A DNA stretch of 64,000 nucleotides from Hymenobacter frigidus (GCF_014640435.1 NZ_BMGY01000002.1:124001-188000), one strand, 5' to 3'; positions 17,143 to 25,935 are shown, numbered from the stretch's first letter. A program made the numbers and translations. Notes: generated by a model not told the origin, from the letters alone.

Positions 17143-18357
17143 TCAGTGGCTTAATCTGTCGGCTGCTAATCGCAGGTTGGCGGGGCGGTACTTCACCACC
17201 ACCCGCTGCTTTGGAAACAAGGCGTAGAGCCTCACCTGCTTTTGGCTGGCCGCGCTGAAGTACTGGTCGAGTGGAATGGCTTGGTCGCCGTGCCGCTGGT
17301 ATTCGCCCTGGTCGTAGAGTTGCGCCAGGCACTGCGTACCAGCATACGGGCTCGGAATGGGAACCTGAATGAGTTTGCCGGCCGCGGCGGTAGCCAGCCA
17401 TGCGGGCCGGTTGCCTGGGGCAACGTGGGGCGGGTGAATGACCTGCAAATCGACCAATTGCGCATTGAAGCCGGTAGTTGTTGGCACCTGGCCGTTGGTG
17501 GTGAGGAGCCGGGGCGTGGTGGGGGCCGGTCCGGCGTAGTAGTAGGGAGTGGTCTGGTCAATTGTCAGCGGGTCGAAATGGCCCAGCTCGCGCAGGTAGG
17601 CAGCCATGTGCTTGAGGCCTTCGCGCTCGTGTTCCAGCACGTGGTCGTGGCCGACGTAGACTACGATTTTCGCCGCCGGGTTATTCTTCATCACCGCCAG
17701 AATATTGACCGCCTGCATTGAATCGCGGTAATTGTACTGCCGGCGCCAGTCGGCAAATTCCTTTTCCTGCCCTCTTGTTATTTCGTGCCCGAACACCTCA
17801 AAGCCCGTTGCTCTGGCCGCCCGCAGCAGCCGGCCCATGGTGGGCTCTCTGGTGTAATAGCCCGAGCTTGAGAGCGGGTAATTGCGCGTATTTATTGCCT
17901 TATCAGCGGGGTCCAGCGCTTCCACGGCGAAATGGTGGTAGCCTAGTGAGGCCAGCACCGTCAGCAGCTCCTGGCAAAAGGCGCGGTGGCCCGGCTGGGT
18001 GTGGTCTTCGTTGAGGATGACGACCCGGCTGATTTTGGCGCGGGCGGCAATGAGCGGCATCGGGTCAGCCAGCTGATAAGTGCCGGGGCGGGAAGCCGTG
18101 CTGCGCGGAGCCGGGCTGAGTTGTCCCACAAACGAATAGTAGGTAGCCAGGGCCTGCCCGTACACGTCCGGGTCGAACTGGGTTTTGCCCGCGAGCAAAG
18201 TGCGTAGCGGAGCTACGTAGTTCAGGTTGCCTTTGCCGTCCAGCAGTTGTTTTTCGGCTTGCCGGAAGGGGTTTTGCCGGGGAGTTTGGGCCGCAGCCCC
18301 GTTCGGGTGGGCCAGTTCCAGCAGGCCGGCAGCCAAGGCTGAAATAAAGCAACGCAT
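17143..18357 (-). CDS. secreted EreA/ChaN-like superfamily protein
   Basis: This 404-aa protein starts with a signal peptide (RCFISALAAGLLELAHPNGAAAQ). The central part (about 110-260) shows RVVILNEDHTQPGHRAFCQELL, GYHHFAVEAL, TREPTMGRLLRAARATGFEVFGHE and AKIVVYVGHDHVLEHE. That spacing of His and Glu residues resembles the erythromycin-esterase/ChaN/TraB-type superfamily. Members range from hydrolases to haem-binding lipoproteins, so the activity cannot be assigned. The C-terminal about 140 residues (YYYAGPAPTTPRLLTTNG onward) match no domain I know. The gene is 43 bp downstream of the ABC ATPase gene on the same strand. Confidence 0.6.
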   Translation of the reverse strand: MRCFISALAAGLLELAHPNGAAAQTPRQNPFRQAEKQLLDGKGNLNYVAPLRTLLAGKTQFDPDVYGQALATYYSFVGQLSPAPRSTASRPGTYQLADPMPLIAARAKISRVVILNEDHTQPGHRAFCQELLTVLASLGYHHFAVEALDPADKAINTRNYPLSSSGYYTREPTMGRLLRAARATGFEVFGHEITRGQEKEFADWRRQYNYRDSMQAVNILAVMKNNPAAKIVVYVGHDHVLEHEREGLKHMAAYLRELGHFDPLTIDQTTPYYYAGPAPTTPRLLTTNGQVPTTTGFNAQLVDLQVIHPPHVAPGNRPAWLATAAAGKLIQVPIPSPYAGTQCLAQLYDQGEYQRHGDQAIPLDQYFSAASQKQVRLYALFPKQRVVVKYRPANLRLAADRLSH

Positions 18358-18400
18358 GGGGAGCAGTCGGGGGTGGGAATCAGGCGCAAATTAAGCTCCG

Positions 18401-19033
18401 TTATTTCAACCGCAGCCCCTGAAAATCCGTCACCAGCAGCTGCTCATCACAAAACCCATACTCGGCCGGTACGTTGGAGCTGAGCAGCAGCGTGCGGCCG
18501 GTGCGGGTGGCCTGCACGTGTTCCTGATACCAGGCTACCCCGGCGGCATCAAGGTTGGTGGTGGGTTCGTCGAGCAGGAGCAGGGGCGTGTCCGCGTACA
18601 GCGCCAGCGCCAGCTTAAGGCGCTGCTTCATTCCCGATGAAAACTCGCGTACCAACTGTTGGCGCGCTTTTTCCAGGTACATCAGCTCAATCAACTTGTC
18701 CGGACTGACACCCGGGCGCAGGGGCTTGAACTGGGTATGAAACCGGAGCAGCTCCAGCAGCGTCAACTCTTCCAGCAGCTCCAGGTAGGGCGCCGCATAA
18801 GCCAGGTGCCGGGGCACATCTTCCACGGCCAAAGATTGGCCGGATAAGGAGTAGGTCAGGGTGCCCTCGGTGGGCAGCAGCTGCCCCGAAAAAGTGTTCA
18901 GCAGCGTGCTCTTGCCGGCCCCGTTGGGGCCCAGCACCGCCGTGGCACTGCCGGGGCGAAAAACGCGCGTCAGCCCCCGGAAAATCCAGTCGCGCTGAAA
19001 GCGCTTGCCCAAGCCAGTGGCGGTGATTTGCAA
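18401..19033 (-). CDS. ABC transporter ATP-binding protein
   Basis: This short 210-aa ABC ATPase has Walker A GPNGAGKST, signature FSSGMKQRLKLALALY, Walker B PLLLLDEPTT and an S-S-N switch region replacing the usual H-loop neighbourhood (LLLSSNVPAEYGFCDE). It lacks fused membrane segments, and no permease gene lies beside it. It therefore works with a partner encoded elsewhere or in a non-transport role. It follows lpxA by 84 bp on the same strand. The compact size resembles the haem-exporter CcmA or Bacteroidota ATPases found beside lpx genes; substrate unknown. Confidence 0.88.
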   Translation of the reverse strand: MQITATGLGKRFQRDWIFRGLTRVFRPGSATAVLGPNGAGKSTLLNTFSGQLLPTEGTLTYSLSGQSLAVEDVPRHLAYAAPYLELLEELTLLELLRFHTQFKPLRPGVSPDKLIELMYLEKARQQLVREFSSGMKQRLKLALALYADTPLLLLDEPTTNLDAAGVAWYQEHVQATRTGRTLLLSSNVPAEYGFCDEQLLVTDFQGLRLK

Positions 19034-19060
19034 TTGTGTGGTAGCTGACGTTAAAGAACA

Positions 19061-19096
19061 AGAACGTCATGCTAAGCTTGCTCAACATGACGTTCT
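19061..19096. repeat. AACGTCATG-family intergenic palindrome (copy 3)
   Basis: AGAACGTCATG at 19061-19071 and CATGACGTTCT at 19086-19096 are exact inverse copies with a short loop. It occupies the gap between the co-directional lpxA and ABC ATPase genes. Confidence 0.75.
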
Positions 19097-19117
19097 TATT
19101 TAAGTTATTGCCAAGGC

Positions 19118-19924
19118 CTACTCGGCCTCGCTGCCATCGGGCCGGCCGCGCTTGGGGCCTTTTATAATGCCCCTGGTAGCGGCCCGCACAAAGCTAATGG
19201 CAGTATCCCGCTCGGCCGAAGCAGGCAGCTCAGCCTCAATTTGGGCCAGGGCATCCTGGGTGTTGAGGCCGCCCAGAAACAGCGTACGGTAGAGCTGCTG
19301 CACCAGGTTGATAGCGGCTTCCGAGAAGCCCCGGCGGCGCAAACCCACCGAGTTGGCACCGGCGTAGGAGAGCGGCTCGCGGCCGGCCTTCACGTACGGG
19401 GGCACGTCTTTGCGCACCAACGAACCACCTGAAACCATGGCGTGCGCGCCAATCTTCACAAACTGATGCACGGCTGACGAGCCGCCGATAATGGCATAGT
19501 CGCCAATCTCGACGTGGCCTGCGACCTGCACGGTATTGGCCAGAATGCAGTGGTGGCCGATGATGCAATCGTGCGCAATGTGCACGTAGGCCATGAGCAG
19601 GCAGTTGCTGCCGATGCGGGTTTCGCCACGGTCCACGGTGCCGCGGTTCACGGTCACGCACTCCCGAATCACGGTGTGGTCGCCAATGACGGCGGTGGTT
19701 TGCTCACCGGCGAACTTCAGGTCCTGGGGTACGGCCCCAATCACAGCGCCCGGAAATATCTGGCAATTCTGCCCGATGCGGGCACCGTTCATGATGGTCA
19801 CGTTCGGCCCAATCCAAGTGCCTTCCCCGATTTCGACATCTGCGGCAATGGTCGTAAACGGTTCAACGGTTACGCCCGGCGCAAGGCGAGCAGAAGGGTG
19901 AATATAGGCGAGGGGGGAAAGCAT
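19118..19924 (-). CDS. lpxA: acyl-ACP:UDP-N-acetylglucosamine O-acyltransferase
   Basis: This 268-aa enzyme does the first step of lipid A synthesis, transferring a 3-hydroxyacyl chain to UDP-GlcNAc. Left-handed beta-helix hexapeptide repeats run from about residue 8 to 185 (for example IHPSARLAPGVTVEPFTTI and IGPNVTIMNGARIGQNCQI). The catalytic-His region is AYVHIAHDCIIGHHCILAN. The C-terminus has the LpxA-type helical domain (YAGANSVGLRRRGFSEAAINLVQQLYRTLF). It is the last of three consecutive lpx genes on this strand. The gap from lpxC-fabZ is filled by a heptamer-arm inverted repeat. Confidence 0.96.
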   Translation of the reverse strand: MLSPLAYIHPSARLAPGVTVEPFTTIAADVEIGEGTWIGPNVTIMNGARIGQNCQIFPGAVIGAVPQDLKFAGEQTTAVIGDHTVIRECVTVNRGTVDRGETRIGSNCLLMAYVHIAHDCIIGHHCILANTVQVAGHVEIGDYAIIGGSSAVHQFVKIGAHAMVSGGSLVRKDVPPYVKAGREPLSYAGANSVGLRRRGFSEAAINLVQQLYRTLFLGGLNTQDALAQIEAELPASAERDTAISFVRAATRGIIKGPKRGRPDGSEAE

Positions 19925-19931
19925 TCTGGGG

Positions 19932-20031
19932 GAGTTATGAGTTTAGAGTTACGAGTTATGAGTTATCTGCAAGCAGGCGTATTCAGTAAAAAAAGCCAAC
20001 TCATAACTCACAACTGATAACTCATAACTTA
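19932..20031. repeat. heptamer-arm inverted repeat, locus B (unit GAGTTAT)
   Basis: The left arm, 19932-19966, is five consecutive 7-mers: GAGTTAT, GAGTTTA, GAGTTAC, GAGTTAT, GAGTTAT. The right arm, 19998-20031, on the opposite strand reads AAGTTAT, GAGTTAT, CAGTTGT, GAGTTAT and a partial GAGTT. The spacer is 31 nt. The arms end 5 nt from the lpxC-fabZ stop and 7 nt from the lpxA start. Confidence 0.88.
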
Positions 20032-20036
20032 AAAAA

Positions 20037-21431
20037 TTAGGCGTCTTTGCGGACGATAGCGGCGCTCATTTCGGCGTCGCACACCACCTTGCCGTTCACG
20101 AAGGCCTGGCCGCGCATTTTGGCAATGCCGCGCTTGATAGGGGCCAGCAGCTGGCAGTGAAAAATGATGGTGTCGCCGGGCAGCACTTTTTTGCGGAAGC
20201 GCGCATTCTCAATGCCCAGGAAATACTGCCAATAGTTCTCGGGGTCGGGCACGGTGTTCATCACCAAGATGCCGCCGGTTTGGGCCAGGGCTTCAATTTG
20301 CATCACGCCGGGCATAATCGGGTTGCCCGGAAAATGGCCCTGGAAGAAGGGCTCGTTGATGGTCACGTTCTTCACGGCCGTCACCATTTGGTCGTCGAGG
20401 TGAATGACTTTGTCAATCATCAGAAACGGGTAGCGGTGGGGCAGCACCTGCATGATGCGGTTCACGTCCATCACCGGCTCGCGGGTGGGGTCGTACTGCG
20501 GCACAGGGTTGGAGTGGGCCTCCAGCATTTTCTTCTTGATTTTCTTGGCGAAGGCCACGTTGGCGGCGTGGCCGGGGCGGGCCGCCAGAATCTGGCCCTT
20601 CAACGGGCGGCCTACCAGGGCGAGGTCGCCCACGAGGTCGAGCAGCTTGTGGCGGGCGGGCTCATTTTTGTGGCGCAGGTCCACGTTGTTGAGAATGCCT
20701 TCTTTCTTGACGGCCACGCGGGGCTTGCCCAGCATCTTGGCCAGGTCATTCAGCTCGTCGTCGCTCACCACGCGGTCTACCACCACAATGGCGTTGCTGA
20801 GGTCGCCGCCGCGAATCAGGTTGTTTTTGTAGAGCATTTCCAGCTCGTGCAAAAAGCAAAACGTGCGCGACGACGCGATTTCAGCCCCAAACTGGCCGAT
20901 GTCGGCCAGCGTGGCATGCTGCGAGCCCAGCACCGGCGAGTTGTAGTCCACCATCACCGTGAGGCGGTAGTCGGGCAGGGGCAGGGCCGCAATTTCCACG
21001 CCGCGGGCATTGTCGACGTAGCGAATGCTTTCCGGGATTTCGTAGTAGTTACGCAACGCGTTCTGCTCTTGCAGGCCCACGCTTTCGAGCGCGGTCATGA
21101 AATCGGCCGATGAGCCGTCCATGATGGGCGGCTCGGGGCCGGAGAGCTGAATGAGGACGTTGTCGAGCTGCATGCCCACCAGCGCCGCCAGGGTGTGCTC
21201 CACGGTGTTGACGCGGGCTCCGTTCTGCTCAATGGTGGTGCCGCGGCTCAGGTCAACCACGTTGTCCACGTCGGCATCCACGATGGGCTGGCCGGGCAAA
21301 TCCACCCGTTGAAATTTGTAGCCATGGCCCACGGGCGCGGGGCAAAACGTCATGGTGGCCTCTACGCCGGTGTGCAGTCCGATGCCGCGCACCGTCACGG
21401 GTGCCTGAATGGTGTGTTGCTTGTCGTTCAT
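20037..21431 (-). CDS. lpxC-fabZ: bifunctional UDP-3-O-acyl-GlcNAc deacetylase / 3-hydroxyacyl-ACP dehydratase
   Basis: This 464-aa fusion is characteristic of Bacteroidota. The LpxC domain (about 1-300) is the zinc deacetylase committing to lipid [27 protein letters not shown] (zinc His), [14 protein letters not shown] and [16 protein letters not shown] (zinc His and Asp). The FabZ domain (about 315-464) dehydrates 3-hydroxyacyl-[16 protein letters not shown] and [20 protein letters not shown] with the catalytic His and Glu. Coupling them balances lipid A against fatty-acid elongation. I use the ATG at 21431; the upstream in-frame Met at 21500 would translate a repeat arm. Confidence 0.97.
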   Translation of the reverse strand: MNDKQHTIQAPVTVRGIGLHTGVEATMTFCPAPVGHGYKFQRVDLPGQPIVDADVDNVVDLSRGTTIEQNGARVNTVEHTLAALVGMQLDNVLIQLSGPEPPIMDGSSADFMTALESVGLQEQNALRNYYEIPESIRYVDNARGVEIAALPLPDYRLTVMVDYNSPVLGSQHATLADIGQFGAEIASSRTFCFLHELEMLYKNNLIRGGDLSNAIVVVDRVVSDDELNDLAKMLGKPRVAVKKEGILNNVDLRHKNEPARHKLLDLVGDLALVGRPLKGQILAARPGHAANVAFAKKIKKKMLEAHSNPVPQYDPTREPVMDVNRIMQVLPHRYPFLMIDKVIHLDDQMVTAVKNVTINEPFFQGHFPGNPIMPGVMQIEALAQTGGILVMNTVPDPENYWQYFLGIENARFRKKVLPGDTIIFHCQLLAPIKRGIAKMRGQAFVNGKVVCDAEMSAAIVRKDA

Positions 21432-21435
21432 CTGG

Positions 21436-21521
21436 TTGGTTGCCAGTTGCTGATTGTCAGTTGTCAGGCTGACAAGGTCCTTAAACCTGACAACTGACAA
21501 TTAGCAACGAACAACTAATAG
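21436..21521. repeat. heptamer-arm inverted repeat, locus C (unit TCAGTTG-like)
   Basis: The left arm from 21436 reads TTGGTTG, CCAGTTG, CTGATTG, TCAGTTG, then TCAGG. The right arm (21486-21521) on the other strand reads TTAGTTG, TTCGTTG, CTAATTG, TCAGTTG, then TCAGG. Unit boundaries stay in 7-nt register in both arms. The spacer is 17 nt. The element ends 4 nt before the lpxC-fabZ ATG and would lie in its 5' leader. Confidence 0.87.
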
Positions 21522-21525
21522 GCTG

Positions 21526-21533
21526 CAAAGCTA
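21526..21533 (-). promoter_or_regulatory. putative lpxC-fabZ promoter -7 box
   Basis: On the minus strand this reads TAGCTTTG (TAnnTTTG) and its first three bases are the lpxD stop codon. Transcription from here would give a leader of roughly 85-90 nt consisting almost entirely of the locus C inverted repeat. Confidence 0.45.
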
Positions 21534-22571
21534 GGGCTTTTCCGTCGTGTTTTGGGCCTTCTCTAAGAGGATAACGCGCTGTTCCAACTCGGGCAAACGG
21601 CGGAATACAATTTGGGCGCGTTGGTTCTGCTTAAAGTCAAAGGCCGTAGAGCCCTGCAGAATCAGGCCTTCTTTCTTTACGTTTTTGCCCACGCCCGACT
21701 GCGCGGTGACGGTGGTTTTGTTGGCCAGCGTGACGTGGCCGGCCATGCCCACCTGCCCCGCCAGCACGCAATGGTCGCCGATTTTGGCCGAGCCCGCGAT
21801 GCCCGTTTGGGAGGCAATGACCGTGTGCTGACCAATTTCCACGTTGTGGGCCAGCTGCACGAGGTTGTCGATTTTGCTGCCCCGGCCAATGCGCGTGGAG
21901 CCCAGCGTGGCGCAGTCGATGGTGGCGTTGGCCCCGATGCTCACGTAGTCTTCCAGCACCACGTTGCCGATTTGCGGAATGGCCTTGTAGGAGCCGTCGG
22001 GCTGCGGCGCGAATCCGAAGCCGTCGCTTCCCACCACGGCCCCGGCTTTGACCACGCAAAACCGACCGATGACGGTGTCGGAATATATTTTGGCTCCCGC
22101 GTGAATGACGCTGCCTGCGCCGATGGTCACCCGGTCGCCGATGTAGGCGTGCGGGAAAACCAGCACGTCCTCGCCCAGCTGGCAATCGTCGCCGATGTAG
22201 GAAAAGGCGCCCCGGTAGTGCCCAGGGCCGATTTTAGAAGTCTCACCGATAAACGAAGGCTGCTCCACGCCGCGCTTGCCGGTGCGGGTGGCTTGTGCGT
22301 AAAACTCCAGCAGCTGGCTAAAGGCCGTGTACGGGTTCTCGACGCGAATCAACGCGGGCACGATTGGCTGCCGCAGTTCCTGCGCATTACCCACGATGAT
22401 GGCCGAAGCGCCCGTTTCGTAGAGAAACGGCTCGTACTTAGCGTTCGACAGAAAGGTGAGCGAGCCGGCCTGGGCTTCTTCAATCTTGGCCAGGCTGGAG
22501 ATGCGCTGGGCCGCGTCGCCCTCCACGGTGCCACCGAGCACCTCGGCGATTTGCTGAACGGTAAATTCCAT
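21531..22571 (-). CDS. lpxD: UDP-3-O-(3-hydroxyacyl)glucosamine N-acyltransferase
   Basis: This 346-aa enzyme adds the second acyl chain in lipid A synthesis. The N-terminal uridine-binding domain starts MEFTVQQIAEVLGGTVEGD and includes ASAIIVGNAQE. The left-handed beta-helix (about 105-310) has the LpxD signature GSDGFGFAPQPDGSYKAIPQ and the catalytic His region LVQLAHNVEIGQHTVI. The C-terminal helix ends in RLPELEQRVILLEKAQ. The start at 22571 sits 6 nt after a TAnnTTTG box, so transcripts may be leaderless; a Met three codons upstream would overlap that box. It is followed directly by lpxC-fabZ. Confidence 0.96.
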   Translation of the reverse strand: MEFTVQQIAEVLGGTVEGDAAQRISSLAKIEEAQAGSLTFLSNAKYEPFLYETGASAIIVGNAQELRQPIVPALIRVENPYTAFSQLLEFYAQATRTGKRGVEQPSFIGETSKIGPGHYRGAFSYIGDDCQLGEDVLVFPHAYIGDRVTIGAGSVIHAGAKIYSDTVIGRFCVVKAGAVVGSDGFGFAPQPDGSYKAIPQIGNVVLEDYVSIGANATIDCATLGSTRIGRGSKIDNLVQLAHNVEIGQHTVIASQTGIAGSAKIGDHCVLAGQVGMAGHVTLANKTTVTAQSGVGKNVKKEGLILQGSTAFDFKQNQRAQIVFRRLPELEQRVILLEKAQNTTEKP

Positions 22572-22577
22572 AAGGGG

Positions 22578-22585
22578 CAAAAGTA
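22578..22585 (-). promoter_or_regulatory. putative lpxD promoter -7 box at the start codon
   Basis: On the minus strand this reads TACTTTTG (TAnnTTTG) with only 6 nt between its last base and the lpxD ATG. That places the expected transcription start at or next to the ATG. Confidence 0.45.
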
Positions 22586-22620
22586 GGCGGCGGTTTTTGT
22601 TTTTGGGCTAGTGAAGGCCT

Positions 22621-22656
22621 GAACGTCGTGCCGAGCGCAACCGAGGCATGACGTTC
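22621..22656. repeat. AACGTCATG-family intergenic palindrome (copy 4)
   Basis: GAACGTCGTGCC at 22621 faces GGCATGACGTTC ending at 22656 with one mismatch, followed by a T tract. It lies between the HD hydrolase gene and lpxD, both on the minus strand, and could terminate upstream transcription. Confidence 0.7.
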
Positions 22657-22684
22657 TTTTTTATTTCAGCGAGACGCCAGGCAA

Positions 22685-23914
22685 CTACACTATCTCCTTG
22701 GGGTAGCAGATGTAGAACTTTTCCACCCGCTGGCTCAGGGCTCGGATATTGGGCAGGTCGGAGGCTTCCATGACGTTGACCACGTCGCCTCGCTTGGTCA
22801 GAATTTCGATGGGTTCCTGGCTCTCGGCGTTGTAGGCGCTGTTGCTGAGGCGGCCGGAAATCAGGAGCAGCTCGGCTTCGGCGGGCGGGAGGTTGAATTT
22901 GTCCTCAATCAGCTCACGGATGCCGAGGCGGAATTCCTCGTCAAAGGGCTCGGGAGCGAGCACGATTTTGAGCAGGTTGCGGTGCAGGATGCTCTTGGCC
23001 AGGTAGCTCAGAACTTTGTCGGGGTGTCCGGCCCAGGCTTTGATGGCCGACCAGATGTCGAAATCGTCCAGCTCCACGAAGTGGCTGAGGATTTTGTTGT
23101 CTTTCTCGAATTCGGCCAGGCTCACGGCGCGGCCCAGGAAGTAGCTCAGGCAGTTGTTGGCGGGCACTTCTACGCCCTGGCGGGCCAGGTCGCGGGCGCG
23201 CTGCACGGTGCGAATGACCATTTGCTCGGCCGAAGTCACGGTTTTGTGCAGGTACACCTGCCAGTACATCAGGCGGCGGCTCACCAGGAAGTTTTCGACC
23301 GAATACACGGCTTTTTCTTCCAGCACCAGCCGTTCCTCGTGCACGCGCAGCATTTTGATGAGGCGGTCGGCGCCGGGGCGGCCTTCCTCCACGCCGGTAT
23401 AGAAGGAGTCGCGGTTGAGGTAATCGAGCCGGTCCATGTCGAGCTGGCTGCTCACCAGCTGATGAAAAAACGGCCGCGCATACGTGCCCTTAAATATTTC
23501 AATGGCCAAGTCGAGCTTGCCCCCGAATTCCGTGTTCAGCCGCTGCATCAGAAACAGGGAAAGCTGCTCGTGCGGTACATCCTGAAAAATAGCCGTTTCC
23601 AGGGCGTGGGAGAGGGGGCCGTGGCCCACGTCGTGCAGCAGGATGGCCGCCAGCGCCGCCTCGCCTTCGGCGGCCGAAATCTTTACGCCCTTGTCCTTGA
23701 GCGTGCGCAGGGCCAGGCTCATGAGGTGCATGGCCCCCAGCGCGTGGTGAAAGCGCGTGTGCAGCGCCCCCGGGTACACAAAGCCCGTGAGGCCGAGCTG
23801 CTGAATGCGCCGCAGCCGCTGGAAATACGGGTGCTCGATGAGGTCAAACAGGAACTCCGTCGGGATGGTAACGAAACCATAAACCGGGTCGTTGAAAATC
23901 TTCTTTTTATTCAC
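22685..23914 (-). CDS. HD-domain phosphohydrolase (dGTPase/SAMHD-like)
   Basis: This 409-aa cytoplasmic protein is of the large HD superfamily related to deoxynucleotide triphosphohydrolases. Metal-site motifs are TRFHHALGAMHL (first His) and the HD doublet in AAILLHDVGHGPLSHALE, followed by QLDMDRLDYLNRDSFYTGV with the distal Asp. Substrate unknown. I start at a GTG at 23914, because V-N-K-K-K-I-F-N-D-P-V-Y-G is the conserved beginning. The next upstream in-frame ATG (24010) adds 32 unrelated Cys/Pro-rich residues. The position beside lpxD and divergent from porX is a common Bacteroidota arrangement. Confidence 0.9.
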   Translation of the reverse strand: MNKKKIFNDPVYGFVTIPTEFLFDLIEHPYFQRLRRIQQLGLTGFVYPGALHTRFHHALGAMHLMSLALRTLKDKGVKISAAEGEAALAAILLHDVGHGPLSHALETAIFQDVPHEQLSLFLMQRLNTEFGGKLDLAIEIFKGTYARPFFHQLVSSQLDMDRLDYLNRDSFYTGVEEGRPGADRLIKMLRVHEERLVLEEKAVYSVENFLVSRRLMYWQVYLHKTVTSAEQMVIRTVQRARDLARQGVEVPANNCLSYFLGRAVSLAEFEKDNKILSHFVELDDFDIWSAIKAWAGHPDKVLSYLAKSILHRNLLKIVLAPEPFDEEFRLGIRELIEDKFNLPPAEAELLLISGRLSNSAYNAESQEPIEILTKRGDVVNVMEASDLPNIRALSQRVEKFYICYPKEIV

Positions 23915-24173
23915 TGAGCGAGTGGGAGGGAATGACGGGCAGAACACAGGACGGAGAAATATGGCGCGGCCGGGCAGAAATAGGCAACATTTGCAGCCGT
24001 AGTCCGTCAATAACTGAACGCGAAGCTACGGCCCATCGTTTGGGCAGGCTCAACACCTCAACGGGAACGCTGCCGAGCGAAAGCCGCCGAAGTTCTGTAT
24101 ATCCATTCGGGACATCCTGCGTTACCCATCGTAACCGAGACGCTAAAGTCCCCAAGACCCCAAGCCCCTACCC

Positions 24174-25742
24174 ATGCAACAAACTACCATTCTCTGGGCC
24201 GACGATGAAATCGACCTGCTCAAGCCGCACTTGCTGTTTCTTAAGGAAAAAGGCTACGACGTGACGCCCGTTAACAGCGGTGCCGATGCCATTGAGGAGA
24301 TTCAGGAGAAGAGCTACGACCTTGTGTTTCTCGATGAGAACATGCCTGGCCTCACCGGCCTGCAAACCCTCACCGAAATCAAAGCCATTCGGCCCACCGT
24401 GCCCGTGGTGATGATTACCAAGAGCGAGGAAGAGCACATTATGGAGTCGGCCATTGGCGCCAAAATCGCCGATTACCTCATCAAGCCGGTGAACCCGAGC
24501 CAGATTTTGCTGGCCGTGAAAAAGGTGCTCGACAACAAGCGCCTCGTGAGCGAAGCCACCAACAGCGGCTACCAGCGCGATTTCCGCCAGCTTGGCATGC
24601 AGCTCTCCGACCGCCTCTCGCCCGCCGAGTGGGCCGAGGTATACAAGAAACTGGTGTACTGGGAGCTCGAAATTAACGAGACCGAAGGCAAGAGCATGGC
24701 CGAAGTCTTCAACATGCAGAAGGACGAGGCCAACACGTACTTCGGCCGCTTCATCACGGAGAACTACGAGGACTGGGTGGACGGCAGCGACAAGAACGCG
24801 CCGCTCATGTCGCACCAGCTGTTTAAGGAGCGGGTGTTTCCCACGCTGAAGGCCACCGGCGACACGCCCGTGTACTTCGTGCTGATTGACAATCTGCGCT
24901 ACGACCAGTGGAAGGTGCTGGAGCCCATCATCACCGAAATGTTCACTGTGGACAGCGAGGAGATGTACTACGCCATCCTGCCCACCACCACGGCCTACGC
25001 GCGCAATGCCATTTTTTCGGGCATGATGCCTTCGGATATTCAGAAGAAATACCCCAACCTGTGGGTGACGGACGACGACGACGAGGGCAAGAACCTGCAC
25101 GAGGCCGAGTTCATGGAAATCAACTTCCAGAAGAACAACCAGAAGGTGAAGCACAGCTATCACAAGGTGACCAACCTGCAGGCTGGCAAGGACTTGCTGA
25201 GCAAGATGAGCAACCTGCACAACAACTACAAGTGCAACGTCATCGTGTACAACTTCGTGGACATGCTCTCGCACGCCCGCACCGATATGGCCATGATACG
25301 CGAGCTGGCGGCCGACGAGTCGGCCTACCGCAGCATCACCCGCTCGTGGTTTCTGCACTCGCCGCTGTATGAGATGATGCAGCAGATTGCCGATAAAAAA
25401 GGCAAGCTCATCATCACCACCGACCACGGCACCATCCGTTGCAAGCGCCCCTACAAGATTGTGGGCGACCGCAACACCAACACCAACCTGCGCTACAAGC
25501 ACGGCAAAAACCTGGGCTTCGAAGACTCGCGCGACGTGTACGTGGTGCGCAAGCCGGAATCCATTTTCCTGCCGCGCGAGAACGTGAGTACGGCCTACGT
25601 ATTCACGATTGGGGACTACTTTTTCGCCTACCCCAACAATTACAACTACTACGTGAACTACTACAAGGACACGTTCCAGCACGGCGGCATTTCGCTGGAG
25701 GAATGCATCATTCCGTACGTGACGCTCACGGCAAAGGGCTGA
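24174..25742 (+). CDS. porX: PorX-type response regulator with PglZ phosphatase domain
   Basis: This 522-aa protein has a CheY-like receiver at 1-122 with the acidic pocket ADDE (D10-D11), phospho-acceptor D54 in LVFLDENMPG, and lysine in LIKPVNP. A helical bundle (about 130-215) follows, then a PglZ alkaline-phosphatase-like domain: YFVLIDNLRYDQWKVL, the metal/nucleophile region ILPTTTAYARNAIFSG, VDMLSHARTD and IITTDHGTIRCKRPYKIVGDR. In Bacteroidota PorX acts with the kinase PorY and a sigma factor to control the type IX secretion system, and its PglZ domain hydrolyses oligonucleotides. PorY is not in the window. Two window proteins carry T9SS-type tails. Confidence 0.95.
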   Translation: MQQTTILWADDEIDLLKPHLLFLKEKGYDVTPVNSGADAIEEIQEKSYDLVFLDENMPGLTGLQTLTEIKAIRPTVPVVMITKSEEEHIMESAIGAKIADYLIKPVNPSQILLAVKKVLDNKRLVSEATNSGYQRDFRQLGMQLSDRLSPAEWAEVYKKLVYWELEINETEGKSMAEVFNMQKDEANTYFGRFITENYEDWVDGSDKNAPLMSHQLFKERVFPTLKATGDTPVYFVLIDNLRYDQWKVLEPIITEMFTVDSEEMYYAILPTTTAYARNAIFSGMMPSDIQKKYPNLWVTDDDDEGKNLHEAEFMEINFQKNNQKVKHSYHKVTNLQAGKDLLSKMSNLHNNYKCNVIVYNFVDMLSHARTDMAMIRELAADESAYRSITRSWFLHSPLYEMMQQIADKKGKLIITTDHGTIRCKRPYKIVGDRNTNTNLRYKHGKNLGFEDSRDVYVVRKPESIFLPRENVSTAYVFTIGDYFFAYPNNYNYYVNYYKDTFQHGGISLEECIIPYVTLTAKG

Positions 25743-25753
25743 ACCACCCTAGT

Positions 25754-25801
25754 GCCGGCATAAAAAAAGCCCCCTGAATAGGGGGCTTTTTTTATGCCGG
25801 C
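25754..25801. terminator. bidirectional terminator after porX
   Basis: GCCGGCATAAAAAAAGCCCCCT, a 4-nt loop, then the exact reverse complement AGGGGGCTTTTTTTATGCCGGC. It separates porX (+) from the convergent aminotransferase gene (-). Confidence 0.9.
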
Positions 25802-25835
25802 CAACGCCAGCCGCGAACACGTCCCGAAAGCCACC

Positions 25836-25885
25836 GCTCATTGTCAGAACCCTGCCGATGGTCGTTTGCAGGGGTGCCAATGAGC
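25836..25885. repeat. small intergenic inverted repeat
   Basis: GCTCATTG (25836-25843) and CCCTGC (25850-25855) are mirrored by GCAGGG (25868-25873) and CAATGAGC (25878-25885), giving a bulged hairpin in the porX-aminotransferase gap. No relative was seen elsewhere in the window. Confidence 0.5.
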
Positions 25886-25935
25886 ATGGCCGCCTACAAA
25901 TAATAGTCGGCGGGGGCTGGGCGTGGGAAGATGGG

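Noticed and set aside
19932..20031. CRISPR array
   Set aside because: The unit is only 7 nt, without unique spacers, and the copies form an inverted pair; no cas genes are present.
22685..24010. longer HD-hydrolase start at 24010
   Set aside because: The extra 32 residues are Cys/Pro-rich and unrelated. The conserved beginning is V/M-N-K-K-K-I-F-N-D-P at the GTG 23914.
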